Shown piece after piece: positions 37,229 to 46,756 of a DNA stretch of 64,000 nucleotides. A program made the position numbers and the translations under genes. Positions within the stretch are counted from its first letter, which is position 1. Every line of letters begins with the position of its first letter. Under the pieces are notes generated by a model. It made no database searches. It saw only the letters and a list, made by a program, of their open reading frames with translations, and had not been told where the DNA came from. This DNA comes from an uncultured Bacteroidales bacterium (GTDB taxonomy: Bacteria; Bacteroidota; Bacteroidia; Bacteroidales; UBA932): NCBI GenBank assembly GCA_944322575.1, contig CALUPK010000009.1:1-64000 (forward strand), read 5' to 3'.

Positions 37229-38899
37229 TTAGTCGATATGCAGGTCGCGGATGAGGGTGATCTCGGTGGACTGCTCGCCGGTCCAGCCGCCCTTGGCCTG
37301 GACGCCGCACTGGATCTTGACGAAGTCGATGTACTTCAGGCCGGCGGGCTGTCCGTCCCAGCGCACTGCGTCGGAGATGCTGAACTTGTCGATGTCGGGG
37401 TCGGTCTCGCTCCAGTTGTCGGCGTAGCCCCAGTCGAAGGGATATCCTATCCACATCGAGCCGTTGCCGTTCTCGTCCTCGAGGCGGTCCTGGAGGCGGG
37501 TGCCGCGCAGGGTGTAGCTGCCGGCGCTGATCCAGGCGGGAAAGTAGCTGTCCTGATGGTGGTAGGCAGGGAGGTAATCGACTGTGCCCGAGCCGCCGCG
37601 GTTGTCGGTCCATTCGACGCTCATCCCGTTCTCAGCCGGCCGGTAGTATGTGACGGCGTAGTCCTGCCAGGTCTCCGGCTTGCCGTATTCGGAGCCGCGG
37701 AGCTCGTACCAGGTGTCGTCGGGCAGGCCGTTGCCGTTCTCGTCCTGGCTGACCCAGATGATGCCGGGCTCGGACGAGGAACTGTGGGCGTTGCCGGTAA
37801 TCTGCAGGTCCAGGGCTCCCTCGCCGCCGCTTTCCACGCTGTGGTCGAAACCGACGATGATATAGCCTCCGAAGGCCCCGAGCGAGACAAATGCTCCCTC
37901 ACTCAGCCGTCCGTAGGCGTAGTCACAGGCCTCCTGCATGGTGGTGGCGGTGTAGCCCTCGTTGATGAACTGGCCCGGCGCGGGGGTGTATTCGCAGACT
38001 TGGGAGATGAACGCGCTGCTGAAGGCGTCCGCCGCCCGGAAATATGTCCCTTCGGCCGGCAGTACCGTCACCGTAAGGTCCTGCGAGGCGGTGGTATAGG
38101 AATTACGCATGGTCACATTCACGGCGTGGGAGCCTTCCGCTGTAAGGTCAAATACAAATTCCGGCGCCTCCCCGCTCTGTACCTCAGCCCCGTCCACGCT
38201 CCAGGTGTACACGGCATCGAAAGGATGCTCTATGTCTAACGGCCGCAGCAGCAGGCTCCGTCCGGAGCATATCCCGTATTCCGTCCGGTCAAATGTCCAG
38301 GAAAATGCCTCCCCGGGACTGAGCACCTCTACGGTAAATTCCACCTCGTCCGCTCCGTCCCGGTTCTCGACGCGGAGCCTTCCTTCGAACGTCCCGGTCT
38401 CCCCGGTAGGGAAGGTGTAGACCGAATCAGCGGAGACCTCCTTCCCGTCCACCGTCCAGGAATAGGCGACAGGCAGGGCGGAAGAGACCTCCGGCGCAAG
38501 CACTAAGAGGGAGTCCTGCAGGACGGAGAAGCCCCGGGAGGCTCCGGGCAGGGACACTTCCGGCGGCATGGTCTCATAGACGTCGATACGCAGCTCGGCC
38601 TTGTCCTCTCCTGCGGAATTGCCGACCGTCAGCAGTATCCAGTATTCTCCCCGCTCCCCGCTCTCAAACGTGAGGGCCGGTCCGGTGGAAAGCGTCTCTC
38701 CCTCACAGGTCCAGAGATATACGGTCTCTTCACCGCAGTTCTCGTACTCCGGAGTGACGGTTACCGGCTCTCCGACGACCGTCTCGTAGAGCTGCTGCTG
38801 AAGCACAATTACCGGAGGCAGGGAATCGCGCTGTTCCCTGCACCCGGTAAGAGCAAAAACTATTAAAAATATGAATGCAGAAAAATTGTTTCTCATCAA
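37229..38899 (-). CDS. PKD-domain surface lipoprotein of the corrinoid operon
   Basis: A 556-residue lipoprotein (lipobox to Cys20, FALTGC). Residues 25-280 form several PKD/Ig-like repeats (such as YLWTCEGETL, YSWTVDGKEV, YTWSVDGAEV), and the C-terminal half (from about 290) is a separate domain with EYTPAPGQFINEGY and GIIWVSQDENGNGLPDDTW that appears repeatedly in cell-surface proteins next to BtuG genes. It is the last gene of the riboswitch-controlled btuB operon, 10 bases after the DUF4465 gene, so a role in binding or handing over corrinoids on the outer surface is likely, but not proven. Confidence 0.8.
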   Translation of the reverse strand: MMRNNFSAFIFLIVFALTGCREQRDSLPPVIVLQQQLYETVVGEPVTVTPEYENCGEETVYLWTCEGETLSTGPALTFESGERGEYWILLTVGNSAGEDKAELRIDVYETMPPEVSLPGASRGFSVLQDSLLVLAPEVSSALPVAYSWTVDGKEVSADSVYTFPTGETGTFEGRLRVENRDGADEVEFTVEVLSPGEAFSWTFDRTEYGICSGRSLLLRPLDIEHPFDAVYTWSVDGAEVQSGEAPEFVFDLTAEGSHAVNVTMRNSYTTASQDLTVTVLPAEGTYFRAADAFSSAFISQVCEYTPAPGQFINEGYTATTMQEACDYAYGRLSEGAFVSLGAFGGYIIVGFDHSVESGGEGALDLQITGNAHSSSSEPGIIWVSQDENGNGLPDDTWYELRGSEYGKPETWQDYAVTYYRPAENGMSVEWTDNRGGSGTVDYLPAYHHQDSYFPAWISAGSYTLRGTRLQDRLEDENGNGSMWIGYPFDWGYADNWSETDPDIDKFSISDAVRWDGQPAGLKYIDFVKIQCGVQAKGGWTGEQSTEITLIRDLHID

Positions 38900-38909
38900 T
38901 AGGTTCCGG

Positions 38910-39677
38910 TTACATTCTGACGGTCACGTCGTCGTAGGCGAAATATCCCGGGGCTGCCATGCCGTATTCATTCTGAATAGAGGAAGTGATGTCGAACTCT
39001 ACTTTTACTGGAGTTCCTAATGAGGTGAGATCCCATAAGGTCCACTCATTGATGCTCTTGCCGTTCTCTGTCAGGTAGAATTCGCTGGTGCCGGTCACTG
39101 TGCCTTCAGCGTTGTATCCGGTTGCTGTGACTTTGGTCCAGTCGGTGTCCTTGGCCAGAGCCTCGACAGTCCCGAGGTAGTAGGAGGTATTGGTCACATA
39201 CATGCTCTCTATGGTGCGGCCCGTGCCGTCCTTGAAGTAGAAGTATCCGACGTTTTTGGAGAACTCGCTTTTGAATCCGTTGTGCACGCAGAAGTTCTTA
39301 GAACCGTCGTGTCCGCTCTCAAGAGGAATGGCCAGCTGGAGGGTGTAATCGGTGGTGGCGGGTTGCCCTGTATAGTTGGATACAGCATGACCTCCATTCC
39401 AGAACACCTTCGAACCGTAGCTGTCACAAAGTTCTGAAGCCAGTTCTGTATTGCCCTGGTCATACCAGGCATAGTCTGTTCCGAGATACGTGAAATTGGC
39501 CTCGTTATATTTGCCATAGAGCAGCGGTCCGCCGTACTGAGGATTGTCCACCATGGCATCCCATTTACTCCCCTCGAAGGAGAGGGTCTTCAGGGTATAA
39601 TCAGGTTCTTTCTGGCATGAAGCGGCCAGGATGACTGCGGCAGCGGCCGCAAGGGAAACTTTAATAATTCGGTTCAT
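38910..39677 (-). CDS. DUF4465 surface lipoprotein, BtuH-like
   Basis: A 255-residue lipoprotein with lipobox at Cys21 (LAASC). The remainder is the DUF4465 jelly-roll-like fold (start LSFEGSKWDAMVDNPQYGG, end FAYDDVTVRM). The family includes BtuH, a surface vitamin B12-binding lipoprotein of Bacteroides; I recall this from published work and have not compared the sequences. Operon position after btuG-like (1 base gap) and under the cobalamin riboswitch supports the same role. It would catch corrinoids at the cell surface for BtuG/BtuB. Confidence 0.82.
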   Translation of the reverse strand: MNRIIKVSLAAAAAVILAASCQKEPDYTLKTLSFEGSKWDAMVDNPQYGGPLLYGKYNEANFTYLGTDYAWYDQGNTELASELCDSYGSKVFWNGGHAVSNYTGQPATTDYTLQLAIPLESGHDGSKNFCVHNGFKSEFSKNVGYFYFKDGTGRTIESMYVTNTSYYLGTVEALAKDTDWTKVTATGYNAEGTVTGTSEFYLTENGKSINEWTLWDLTSLGTPVKVEFDITSSIQNEYGMAAPGYFAYDDVTVRM

Positions 39678-39678
39678 T

Positions 39679-40851
39679 TTATAAAGATTTTAATGGTTTG
39701 CTGGTGAATACTATGTGGCCGGGGATATCACCGGTGGTGGCCGACCACTTCCGGACGCCGTCCTGCCCGTAGCAGTGGATGCGGCCGGGGGTGACGTGGT
39801 CCTTGGCGTCGGTCAGGAAGATATCCCCGTTGGAGGGGTTGACGGCGATGCAGTAGGGGGTGGTGATCTCCTCTTCCGTGCCGTCGGTGACGAAGTTGCG
39901 GGTGACGGTGATGCCCTCCCGGGTGTCGAAGACAGCGTAGCCGGTGCTGTAGTCCAGGGAGACATTGCTCCAGGAGTGGGAGATGACATAGAGTGAGTCG
40001 CCGTAGACTGCCATGTCACTGTTCTGCAGCAGCTGGAGCTCCCGCACCACCTCGTCCGTCGAGGGATCGACGACCCAGGTCGAGGACTGATGCCCGTAGT
40101 AGTCTCCCCGGGAGGAGATGTAGAGCATCCCGTCTCCGCCTATTTTGACCTGGTGCAGGTTCGGAGCCACCTCTATCTCATTGCATACCTCGAAGGTCGC
40201 CAGGTCGATGACCGTTACCGTGAGGTCGTAGTGCGGAGCCATGTAGCCCCCGGAATTGGCCACGTAGAGCCGTCCGTCCACTACCGCCATTTCCTCCGGC
40301 TGGTAGCCCACTCCGCAGGTGTCCACCACCTGCATGGTCACTGTGTCTATCTTGGCTACGTAGCCCCTGCGGTACTCCGGGTCGAATTCAACTGCCCCGG
40401 CGTAGGAGCTGACGTAGGCGTAGCCACCGTCGAAGGCGATGTACCGGCAGTTGGGCAGGGGTATCTCCGCTATGTGCCGGGCGGTCTCCACGTCCATGAC
40501 CTCCACGAGGTTGGAGCAGTTGATGACGGCGTAGAGCCTGCCCCCGTAGATGCCGAGGTCATTGCCCACATCCCCGAGCTCGAGGGCCACTCCCGGATTG
40601 CGCTCTGCGAATATGTTGCGGGTGTAGACCCCTGTGGTATAGTCGAAATAGTCGAGAGTGGCCTTGTTGCTGCCCATATTGCCCTCGTTGAGCAGGAAGA
40701 AGCCCTTGACCTCCCCCGCCTCCGAGCCGCCGGTGACCTCATTGCCCGTCGAGGGGGTGATGGGCTCAATCCCCCGGCAGGAGGTTATGACCGCGCCGGC
40801 CAGACATACGGACAGCAGTCCGAAAAGAGTATATGCAGTATTTATTCTCAT
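39679..40851 (-). CDS. Surface corrinoid-binding beta-propeller lipoprotein, BtuG-like
   Basis: A 390-residue lipoprotein with lipobox at Cys25 (AVITSC). The body is a seven-bladed YncE-type propeller with repeating blocks such as GGRLYAVINCSNLVEVMDV, DGRLYVANSGGYMAP and NGDIFLTDAKDHVTPGRIH. BtuG binds cobalamin at femtomolar affinity and caps BtuB in Bacteroides. The start overlaps the btuB stop by four bases (ATGA), and DUF4465 follows 1 base later, making a tightly coupled uptake operon. Confidence 0.88.
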   Translation of the reverse strand: MRINTAYTLFGLLSVCLAGAVITSCRGIEPITPSTGNEVTGGSEAGEVKGFFLLNEGNMGSNKATLDYFDYTTGVYTRNIFAERNPGVALELGDVGNDLGIYGGRLYAVINCSNLVEVMDVETARHIAEIPLPNCRYIAFDGGYAYVSSYAGAVEFDPEYRRGYVAKIDTVTMQVVDTCGVGYQPEEMAVVDGRLYVANSGGYMAPHYDLTVTVIDLATFEVCNEIEVAPNLHQVKIGGDGMLYISSRGDYYGHQSSTWVVDPSTDEVVRELQLLQNSDMAVYGDSLYVISHSWSNVSLDYSTGYAVFDTREGITVTRNFVTDGTEEEITTPYCIAVNPSNGDIFLTDAKDHVTPGRIHCYGQDGVRKWSATTGDIPGHIVFTSKPLKSL

Positions 40852-42899
40852 AGGATGAAATTGACTTTAATCATGAAGTTGGTGCCCGGCATCGGGTAGC
40901 ACTTGACCACCTCGTACTGCTGGTTGAGGATGTTGTTGACCAGGGCCGTGGCCTGCAGCTCCCACCCCTTGAAGAGGAAGGACTTGGTCAGGGATATGTC
41001 GTGGGTGTACCAGGGCTGGGCGTAGTTCTCGGGGATGTTGGCCGAGGATTCGTAGCGCTCGCCGGTGTAGATGAAGCTGTAGTTGAAGGACCAGCTGCTG
41101 TAGGCCGCGCCGAGGGTCACAGAGCAGCTGTGCAGGGGGATGTAGGCCACCTGTCCGCCGTACCATTCGGATGTCGGGTCGGTCAGGTCGCGGGCCCGCT
41201 GGAAGGTGTAGTTGACTCTGGGGGAAACGTCCACCGGTCCGAACCGGAAGTAGCCCTGGGCCGCCGCGTCCACTCCGAGTATCTCCACGTAGCCGAGGTT
41301 CATCATCGTCCAGCGGAACTGGTTGGAGGTGGGCATGGCTATGATCTTGTTGTCTATCTGGTTGAAATACACGTCGGCCTGTATGTCCAATCCGCGGAAC
41401 CAGCCGCGGCTGCGTATCAGGTGCCATGTGGCCCCGAAGTCGTACTGGACGGTCTCCTCCGGCTCCAGCCAGGATGCACCGGTGAAGGTGTAGTAGAGGT
41501 CGTTGAAGGTGGGCATGCGGTAGTTCTTCTTGTAGAATGCCCTCAGCTCTAAGTCGATATCCCTGAAGGGCTTCCACGAGGCAATGACGGCGGGGGAGAG
41601 CTGGTGCCGGTCGTCCATCTCGGCGTCCGAGGCTCTCAGCACATCGTGGATATAGGTGTAGAGGAGGGAGGCTGAGAGTTTCAGTCCTCCGAACTCGAAG
41701 GCGGTGGCGGCGGCTCCGTATCCGGCGTAGCGCAGGGGGTAGACGAAGTCCCGCAGGTCGGCGTCCAGGCTGTTCCACTGGAAGTCGGTGGCGAGGGACA
41801 ATGTCCACCACCTCAGGGGCTTGAAGCGGTGTGCGGCGGAGAGGTAGGCCTCCTGCTGGCGGTAGCGGTTGTCCACGTACATGGCCGTCACGTCGAGGCG
41901 GGGGTCGGCGAGGTAGTGGAGGTAGTCGTAGGCGTACTTGCCGCTGACCTGCAGGGAGTACCAGGGGGCGAAGTCCTTCTTGAAGGAGCCCTGGGCGAAG
42001 AAGTTGTCGTCCCGTTGGCGGTCCTGATGTACGAACTTGCCGCGGACCACAGCGCCGGGATAGCCCCGCTCCGAGTCGTAGAAATAGACCTTGGCCCGCC
42101 AGTATCCGCCCTCGATGTCCCCGAAGAGGGCTACCTCGGCGCGGGTCATACGCACGTCTCCGTTCTGACGGACGCCGGTGGTGTCGTAGCCGTCCTGCTT
42201 GGCATAGGTGAACTTGTACCGGCCTGTGGTATAGAGGAATTCGGTGCTGGCCGAGAGGGACAGGCGGTCCGATATCTTATGCTCCCAGAGAACAGAGGGG
42301 TTGACGGTCATGAACGAGCCGCCCTTGAGCCCGAAGTTCCAGTTGTTGCGCTTGCCGTCGGTGAAACGGGGCTTCTTGGTCCGGAGGTAGACCGCGTTGG
42401 CGGAGGCGTAGTCCTTGGCGGACTGGAGGGTGGCGCTTTTCTGGCCGTTGTAGAGGGAGACTGACTCCATGTTGTCGAGGGAGAAGCGGCCGAGGTCAAC
42501 TATGCCGTTCTGGGCGTTGCCGAGTTCCACCCCGTCGTAGAACACTCCCACGTGCTGGCTGCCGAGGCTGCGGACATTGATGCTTTTGAGTCCGCCGATG
42601 CCGCCGAAGTCCTTGATCTGCACCCCGGAGAAATACCTTATCGCATCGGCGATAGAGTGGGTGCCGAGGCTTCTGAGCTTCTCGCCCGAGAGCATCTGCA
42701 CCGGGACGACCTCCTGGGAGGTGCGGGTGGCGACCACCATCACCTCGTCGATGCTGAGGGTGGTGTCGGAGGCCCAGTTCTTCTCCTCCGATACGGCGGT
42801 AGAGTCGCGGTCCTGGGCGGAGACGGCAAAGAAGCAGCTGCCTGCGAGCATTGCCGCAAGTGCCAGAGCCATTGTCCTATATCTGATTACTACTGCCAT
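40848..42899 (-). CDS. btuB: TonB-dependent vitamin B12 transporter BtuB
   Basis: A 683-residue outer-membrane transporter. A signal peptide ends near residue 28 (VSAQ), a TonB-box-like segment SIDEVMVVA lies at residues 49-57, the plug at about 60-180 (with LRSLGTHSIADAIRYFSGVQ and NVRSLGSQHVGVFYDGVELG), and a 22-strand barrel follows. It lacks the carboxypeptidase-like N-terminal domain of SusC proteins. Identity as BtuB is supported by the cobalamin riboswitch 106 bases upstream and by the BtuG and DUF4465 genes downstream. Confidence 0.92.
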   Translation of the reverse strand: MAVVIRYRTMALALAAMLAGSCFFAVSAQDRDSTAVSEEKNWASDTTLSIDEVMVVATRTSQEVVPVQMLSGEKLRSLGTHSIADAIRYFSGVQIKDFGGIGGLKSINVRSLGSQHVGVFYDGVELGNAQNGIVDLGRFSLDNMESVSLYNGQKSATLQSAKDYASANAVYLRTKKPRFTDGKRNNWNFGLKGGSFMTVNPSVLWEHKISDRLSLSASTEFLYTTGRYKFTYAKQDGYDTTGVRQNGDVRMTRAEVALFGDIEGGYWRAKVYFYDSERGYPGAVVRGKFVHQDRQRDDNFFAQGSFKKDFAPWYSLQVSGKYAYDYLHYLADPRLDVTAMYVDNRYRQQEAYLSAAHRFKPLRWWTLSLATDFQWNSLDADLRDFVYPLRYAGYGAAATAFEFGGLKLSASLLYTYIHDVLRASDAEMDDRHQLSPAVIASWKPFRDIDLELRAFYKKNYRMPTFNDLYYTFTGASWLEPEETVQYDFGATWHLIRSRGWFRGLDIQADVYFNQIDNKIIAMPTSNQFRWTMMNLGYVEILGVDAAAQGYFRFGPVDVSPRVNYTFQRARDLTDPTSEWYGGQVAYIPLHSCSVTLGAAYSSWSFNYSFIYTGERYESSANIPENYAQPWYTHDISLTKSFLFKGWELQATALVNNILNQQYEVVKCYPMPGTNFMIKVNFIL

Positions 42900-43005
42900 A
42901 TTTCATTTTCCTAAATTATGGACAGCAGCTTGAAGGGCAGAAACGCCGCGAAGACCTCTTAGAGTCCGGAGCCTAAACACCCGTAGGCCGCTGATCCGTG
43001 TGCAA

Positions 43006-43175
43006 GGCAGGTCTTCTGACTCGTTCCGCTCCGGACGCCTTCCCGAGTCGGCGGAGACGGTCAATCTTCCGCAGTCTCAGTGGCAAAAGTGCCGGAACAT
43101 CATAGGAACTCACAGCAGCGGGAACTGTCCGGGACTCTCACCCGGTTCCCTTTTAATCCTCCGGAGAGGAACCGT
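43006..43175 (-). ncRNA. Cobalamin (B12) riboswitch
   Basis: On the minus strand the stretch contains all core elements in order: AAAGGGAACC-GGGTGAGAGTCCCGGACAG (P3-P6 core), CCCGC-GCTGTGAG, GCCACTGAGA, a GGGAAGGCG block and the terminal AGTCAGAAGACCTGCC. These are the conserved sequences of the cobalamin aptamer (B12 box and flanking regions). The expression platform extends to about 42900; GAAGACCT of the aptamer end can pair with AGGTCTTC at 42950-42957. High B12 should lower expression of btuB and the genes behind it. Confidence 0.95.
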
Positions 43176-43183
43176 TGCGGCTG

Positions 43184-43215
43184 CAAAGGTATGTAGAAGC
43201 CGAGAAAAATGCAAA
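43184..43215 (-). promoter_or_regulatory. Promoter of the riboswitch-btuB operon
   Basis: On the minus strand TTTG (43212-43215) and TACCTTTG (43184-43191) are separated by 20 bases. The start site would fall just before the first aptamer stem. Confidence 0.75.
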
Positions 43216-43237
43216 AGAATTTTTGCACTTCCGAGGC

Positions 43238-43411
43238 GCAACAGTAAGCTGGGGAGCAGGATCGTTTTGCAATCGTCCGATAATCAGTTGCTTATCATTC
43301 AGCACTGATCTTTTCGGCGTTTCCGAAACTGGCGCAACGATCAGCGGCCTGACGGAAGGTGCTGACCGCCAAGGTATTGTAATTTGAGGGTGCTGCAGTG
43401 CTTACCGTTGC
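43238..43411. mobile_element. MITE-like 174-bp element, copy B
   Basis: Second copy of the element at 16806-16979, identical in length. Here the right terminal repeat TGCTTACCGTTGC (43399-43411) is intact, while the left (43238-43250) has two changes. It lies between the riboswitch promoter and the 3' end of the AAA/PD-(D/E)XK ATPase gene, with the right end 8 bases from that gene's stop codon. As in copy A it sits at the 3' end of a minus-strand accessory gene, in the same orientation relative to it. No coding capacity. Confidence 0.75.
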
Positions 43412-43419
43412 GTAAGTGC

Positions 43420-45030
43420 TTAAAGCTCCCGGGGACCGCCGGCGGTTTTCCACTCCCCGATGGTGCCCGTTTCGGAGGAGAAGCCGGCTCCGATGCGGAA
43501 GACGGTGCGCGGGTCGGAGGCGTACGGGCGGGCGTAGCCCTTGTCCTCGATCTGCGCCAGGGCCTCGTCAGCCGTGCCGTCCAGCTTGAATTCGAAGATG
43601 TAGACGTGCTTCGGGGTCTCTACGATGCAGTCCACGCGGCCCTGGCTCTGCGGCTGCTCGATGGCGGTGTGGTAGGCATTGATCATCTTGAATATCAGGT
43701 ATAGCGTGTACTGGAAGTAGCGTTCTCTTTCCCTCTCATTCTCCTTGCGTCTGGCCGTGTAGGGGATGTCTGCGAGGAATGTCGTGAACAGCTGCCCCAT
43801 GCGGTCGGGCTTTCCGTCCTCCATGGCATCCAGGAGGTCCTGAAGCCAGAAGTCGACCTTACCGTTCCTACTCTTGAAGTATTCAGACGCGGCCAGGGAG
43901 ATGAAACCGTTCTGCACTTCCATGTTGGGATAGTCGAGCAGGAAGGTGTCGCGGCTCTGCCTGTAGTCCTTGATGGTAAGGTAACCGCTCTGGTAGATGA
44001 TGGGCAGGGGCATGTCAGGAGTGGCCTTGTACTCTATGAACATGCGCGGGGGATAGTATCTCCCGACAAGTTCGTTGAGATTCTCACTGGAGCGTGCCAT
44101 CAGCCGCATGAGGTATTCAGGGGAGCCGGTGACGAACCAGTAACTGTCGATTCTCAGTTCATCGAAGGCGCGGAGCAGGCTGAAAGGGTTGTAGATGTCC
44201 TTCATGGCGATGCTGAAATGGTAGCCGTCGTACTGCGCCTTGAGACGCTGCAGAACCTCATCATGCGTGATGCCCAGTTTTTCGGCCATTACATCTATGG
44301 GCTCGGCGAAGTACCTCTCCAGCTCTTCCTGGGTGATGCCGCACAGAGCCTCATACTTCTCGCTCATGCTGATGTCATTGGCCTGGTTGAAGCCGCTGAA
44401 CACGCTGACCTGGGCGAACTTGGTGACACCGGTCAGGAGGACGAACTGCAGGTCGTTGTCGGCGGCCTTGAATACGGAGTAGAATCCTCTCAGCACCTCC
44501 CTGTTCCAGTCCTCCAGCCGTCTGCGCTGTCCGCTCACCTCTATCGTGTAGTCCGTGTCCATCACATCCAGCAGGGGCTTGTCGTACTCGTCTATGAGGA
44601 CCACGCACCTGCGGCCTGTCTGCTCATGGGCCCGCCGCAGGACCTGCGCGAAACGGCCTCCTACGTCCACCTCCATTTTCGGCCTGCCGTAGATTTCCTC
44701 CCATGCCGCTACCTGGGCATCGATCTTCTGATCTAGAACTCCCGCCTCGGTGAAGTTGCTGGAGTTGAAGTCTATGTGGAACACAGGATACTCCTGCCAG
44801 TCCTTCTCCAGCGCATCGATGGCCAGTCCCTTGAAAAGTTCCCGTCGTCCCAGGAAGTAGTTCTCGATAGTAGACACGAGCAGACTTTTCCCGAAGCGTC
44901 TGGGGCGGCTCAGAAAGTAGATTTTTCCGCTCTTGACCAGTCTGTGCACCAGGTCCGTTTTGTCTACATAGACGTACCCGTCATTGCGCAGTTGTTCAAA
45001 ACTTTGAACTCCAATAGGAAATTTCATCAT
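43420..45030 (-). CDS. AAA ATPase with PD-(D/E)XK nuclease domain
   Basis: A 536-residue protein of the AAA-ATPase-like plus PD-(D/E)XK family (PF09820/PF08011). It begins with the KFPIGVQSFEQLRNDGYVYV block, has a P-loop SRPRRFGKS at residues 41-49, a Walker B VVLIDEYDKP, and in the last third the nuclease core GRVDCIVETPKHVYIFEFKL (D, E-x-K). These genes occur in many copies in gut Bacteroidales and appear to be mobile; their role is unclear and no transposase is linked. It has its own promoter 23 bases upstream, after the gpmI terminator. A MITE-like element adjoins its 3' end. Confidence 0.88.
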   Translation of the reverse strand: MMKFPIGVQSFEQLRNDGYVYVDKTDLVHRLVKSGKIYFLSRPRRFGKSLLVSTIENYFLGRRELFKGLAIDALEKDWQEYPVFHIDFNSSNFTEAGVLDQKIDAQVAAWEEIYGRPKMEVDVGGRFAQVLRRAHEQTGRRCVVLIDEYDKPLLDVMDTDYTIEVSGQRRRLEDWNREVLRGFYSVFKAADNDLQFVLLTGVTKFAQVSVFSGFNQANDISMSEKYEALCGITQEELERYFAEPIDVMAEKLGITHDEVLQRLKAQYDGYHFSIAMKDIYNPFSLLRAFDELRIDSYWFVTGSPEYLMRLMARSSENLNELVGRYYPPRMFIEYKATPDMPLPIIYQSGYLTIKDYRQSRDTFLLDYPNMEVQNGFISLAASEYFKSRNGKVDFWLQDLLDAMEDGKPDRMGQLFTTFLADIPYTARRKENERERERYFQYTLYLIFKMINAYHTAIEQPQSQGRVDCIVETPKHVYIFEFKLDGTADEALAQIEDKGYARPYASDPRTVFRIGAGFSSETGTIGEWKTAGGPREL

Positions 45031-45053
45031 GGCTGTGTCCTCCGTATTTTCTA

Positions 45054-45061
45054 CAAAGGTA
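45054..45061 (-). promoter_or_regulatory. -7 box of the 43420-45030 ATPase gene
   Basis: TACCTTTG on the minus strand, 23 bases upstream of the ATG. Confidence 0.5.
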
Positions 45062-45104
45062 GTAATTCTGCGGAAAATGCAGATTGCCCCGCCGGTAAAT
45101 AAAA

Positions 45105-45144
45105 GAAAACCGGAGTGCCAGTATATGGCAATGCTCCGGTTTTC
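45105..45144 (-). terminator. Terminator of gpmI
   Basis: An 11-bp stem GAAAACCGGAG/CTCCGGTTTTC (45105-45115 with 45134-45144) with a further 5-bp inner stem (TGCCA/TGGCA), 24 bases after the gpmI stop. Both ends carry A or T runs. Confidence 0.85.
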
Positions 45145-45168
45145 AATATTTGAACTGTAATACAGTCT

Positions 45169-46713
45169 TTAGAAGAGGGGCTCGCCTGTCATGTCGGCAG
45201 GGGCGGGGATGCCCATGAGCTTGAGCATGGTGGGGGCGATGTCGGCCAGGCGGCCGTCCCTGAGGGTCTTGACGTCGTCGTCCACGGCGATGAAGGGCAC
45301 TACGTTGAGGGAGTGGGCGGTGTTGGGGGTACCGTCCTCGTTGACTGCGTGGTCGGCGTTGCCGTGGTCGGCGGTGATGAGCACGCTGTAGCCGTTGGCG
45401 CGGGCGGCCTCGACTACCTTGGCCACGCATTCGTCCACGGTCTTGACGGCCTTGCAGATGGCCTCGTAGACTCCGGTGTGGCCTACCATGTCACCGTTGG
45501 CGAAGTTGAGGATGACCATGTCGTGTACGCCTTTGTCCAGTTCGGCGACGAGGGCCTCGGTCACTTCGGGAGCGGACATCTCCGGCTTCAGGTCGTAGGT
45601 AGCCACTTTGGGGGAGTTGATCAGTATCCTGGACTCGCCTTCGAAAGGTTCCTCGCGTCCGCCTGAGAAGAAGAAGGTCACGTGGGCGTATTTCTCTGTC
45701 TCGGCTATGCGGAGCTGCCTGCGTCCGGCCTTGGAGACTACCTCGCCGATGGTGTCGGGCACGTTCTCCTTGTCGAAGAGGATGTGCAGTCCGGTGAACT
45801 TGTCGTCGTAGGGGGTCAGGCAGCAGTAGTACAGGGGGATGGTCTTCATGCCCTGCTCCGGCATGTCCTGCTGGGTGAGTACTGCGGTAATCTCGCGGGC
45901 GCGGTCGTTGCGGAAGTTGTAGAAGATGACGGCGTCGCCCTCGGAGATGAGTCCTAAGGGCTTGCCGGCGGCATCCACTCCGCAGTGGGGCTTTACGAAC
46001 TCGTCGGTCACGCCCTCGTCGTAGGAGCTCTGCATGGCGGCTACGGGGTCGGTGAACTTCTCGCCCTCACCGCTTACAACTAAGTCGTAGGCCATCTTGA
46101 CACGGTCCCACCTCTTGTCGCGGTCCATGGCGTAGTAGCGGCCGATGATGCTGGCGATGACGGGACCCTGCGAGGGATCGGGGTATTTGGCACGGAGCTC
46201 GGCGCACTTGGCCTGCAGCTCCTCGATGAAGCCCTTGCCGCTGCGGGGGTCGCAGTCGCGGCCGTCCATGAAGCAGTGGACATATACCTTGGGCAGCTGA
46301 TACTGTGCGGCCACCTCGAGGAACTCGTAGAGGTGTGCTAAGGAGCTGTGGACTCCGCCGTGGGAGCACAGTCCGAAGAAGTGCAGGGCCCTGCCGCTGG
46401 CTGCCACATAGTCGTATGCTGCTTTGATTTCCTTGTTTTCTAAAAGTTTGTGCTGGCTGCAGGCCATGTTGATCTTGACTAAGTCCTGATATACGATGCG
46501 GCCAGCGCCGATGTTGAGGTGTCCCACCTCGGAGTTGCCCATCTGTCCGGCGGGAAGACCCACGTCCTCGCCGCAGGCTTTCAGAAACGATACGGGGTAT
46601 TGTGCCCTGAGCTTGTCGAGATTGGGGGTTCCCTGAGTGTAGATGGCGTTGGAGCGGTCATGCCTGCCCTCGCCCCAGCCGTCGAGGATCATAAGTAATA
46701 CTTTCTTGTCCAT
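45169..46713 (-). CDS. gpmI: 2,3-bisphosphoglycerate-independent phosphoglycerate mutase
   Basis: A 514-residue Mn-dependent enzyme that interconverts 3- and 2-phosphoglycerate in glycolysis. The start LLMILDGWG has the metal-binding Asp, and the phosphoryl acceptor Ser lies in [14 protein letters not shown]. The second metal site is in [13 protein letters not shown] and ITADHGNAD. The start at 46713 (MDKKVLL) is supported by its TACTTTTG box 43 bases upstream. It is divergent from the glucosidase gene and ends with a strong terminator. Confidence 0.97.
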   Translation of the reverse strand: MDKKVLLMILDGWGEGRHDRSNAIYTQGTPNLDKLRAQYPVSFLKACGEDVGLPAGQMGNSEVGHLNIGAGRIVYQDLVKINMACSQHKLLENKEIKAAYDYVAASGRALHFFGLCSHGGVHSSLAHLYEFLEVAAQYQLPKVYVHCFMDGRDCDPRSGKGFIEELQAKCAELRAKYPDPSQGPVIASIIGRYYAMDRDKRWDRVKMAYDLVVSGEGEKFTDPVAAMQSSYDEGVTDEFVKPHCGVDAAGKPLGLISEGDAVIFYNFRNDRAREITAVLTQQDMPEQGMKTIPLYYCCLTPYDDKFTGLHILFDKENVPDTIGEVVSKAGRRQLRIAETEKYAHVTFFFSGGREEPFEGESRILINSPKVATYDLKPEMSAPEVTEALVAELDKGVHDMVILNFANGDMVGHTGVYEAICKAVKTVDECVAKVVEAARANGYSVLITADHGNADHAVNEDGTPNTAHSLNVVPFIAVDDDVKTLRDGRLADIAPTMLKLMGIPAPADMTGEPLF

Positions 46714-46756
46714 AATCCTGATTCCTTTTTTAATACTTTCTATCTGTTTTCGGGCG

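Noticed and set aside
37229..37613. Longer minus-strand frame running from within the PKD gene into 37110
   Set aside because: The part inside the PKD gene is an Arg/Pro-rich shadow; only the part below 37229 has family similarity, kept as a pseudogene relic.
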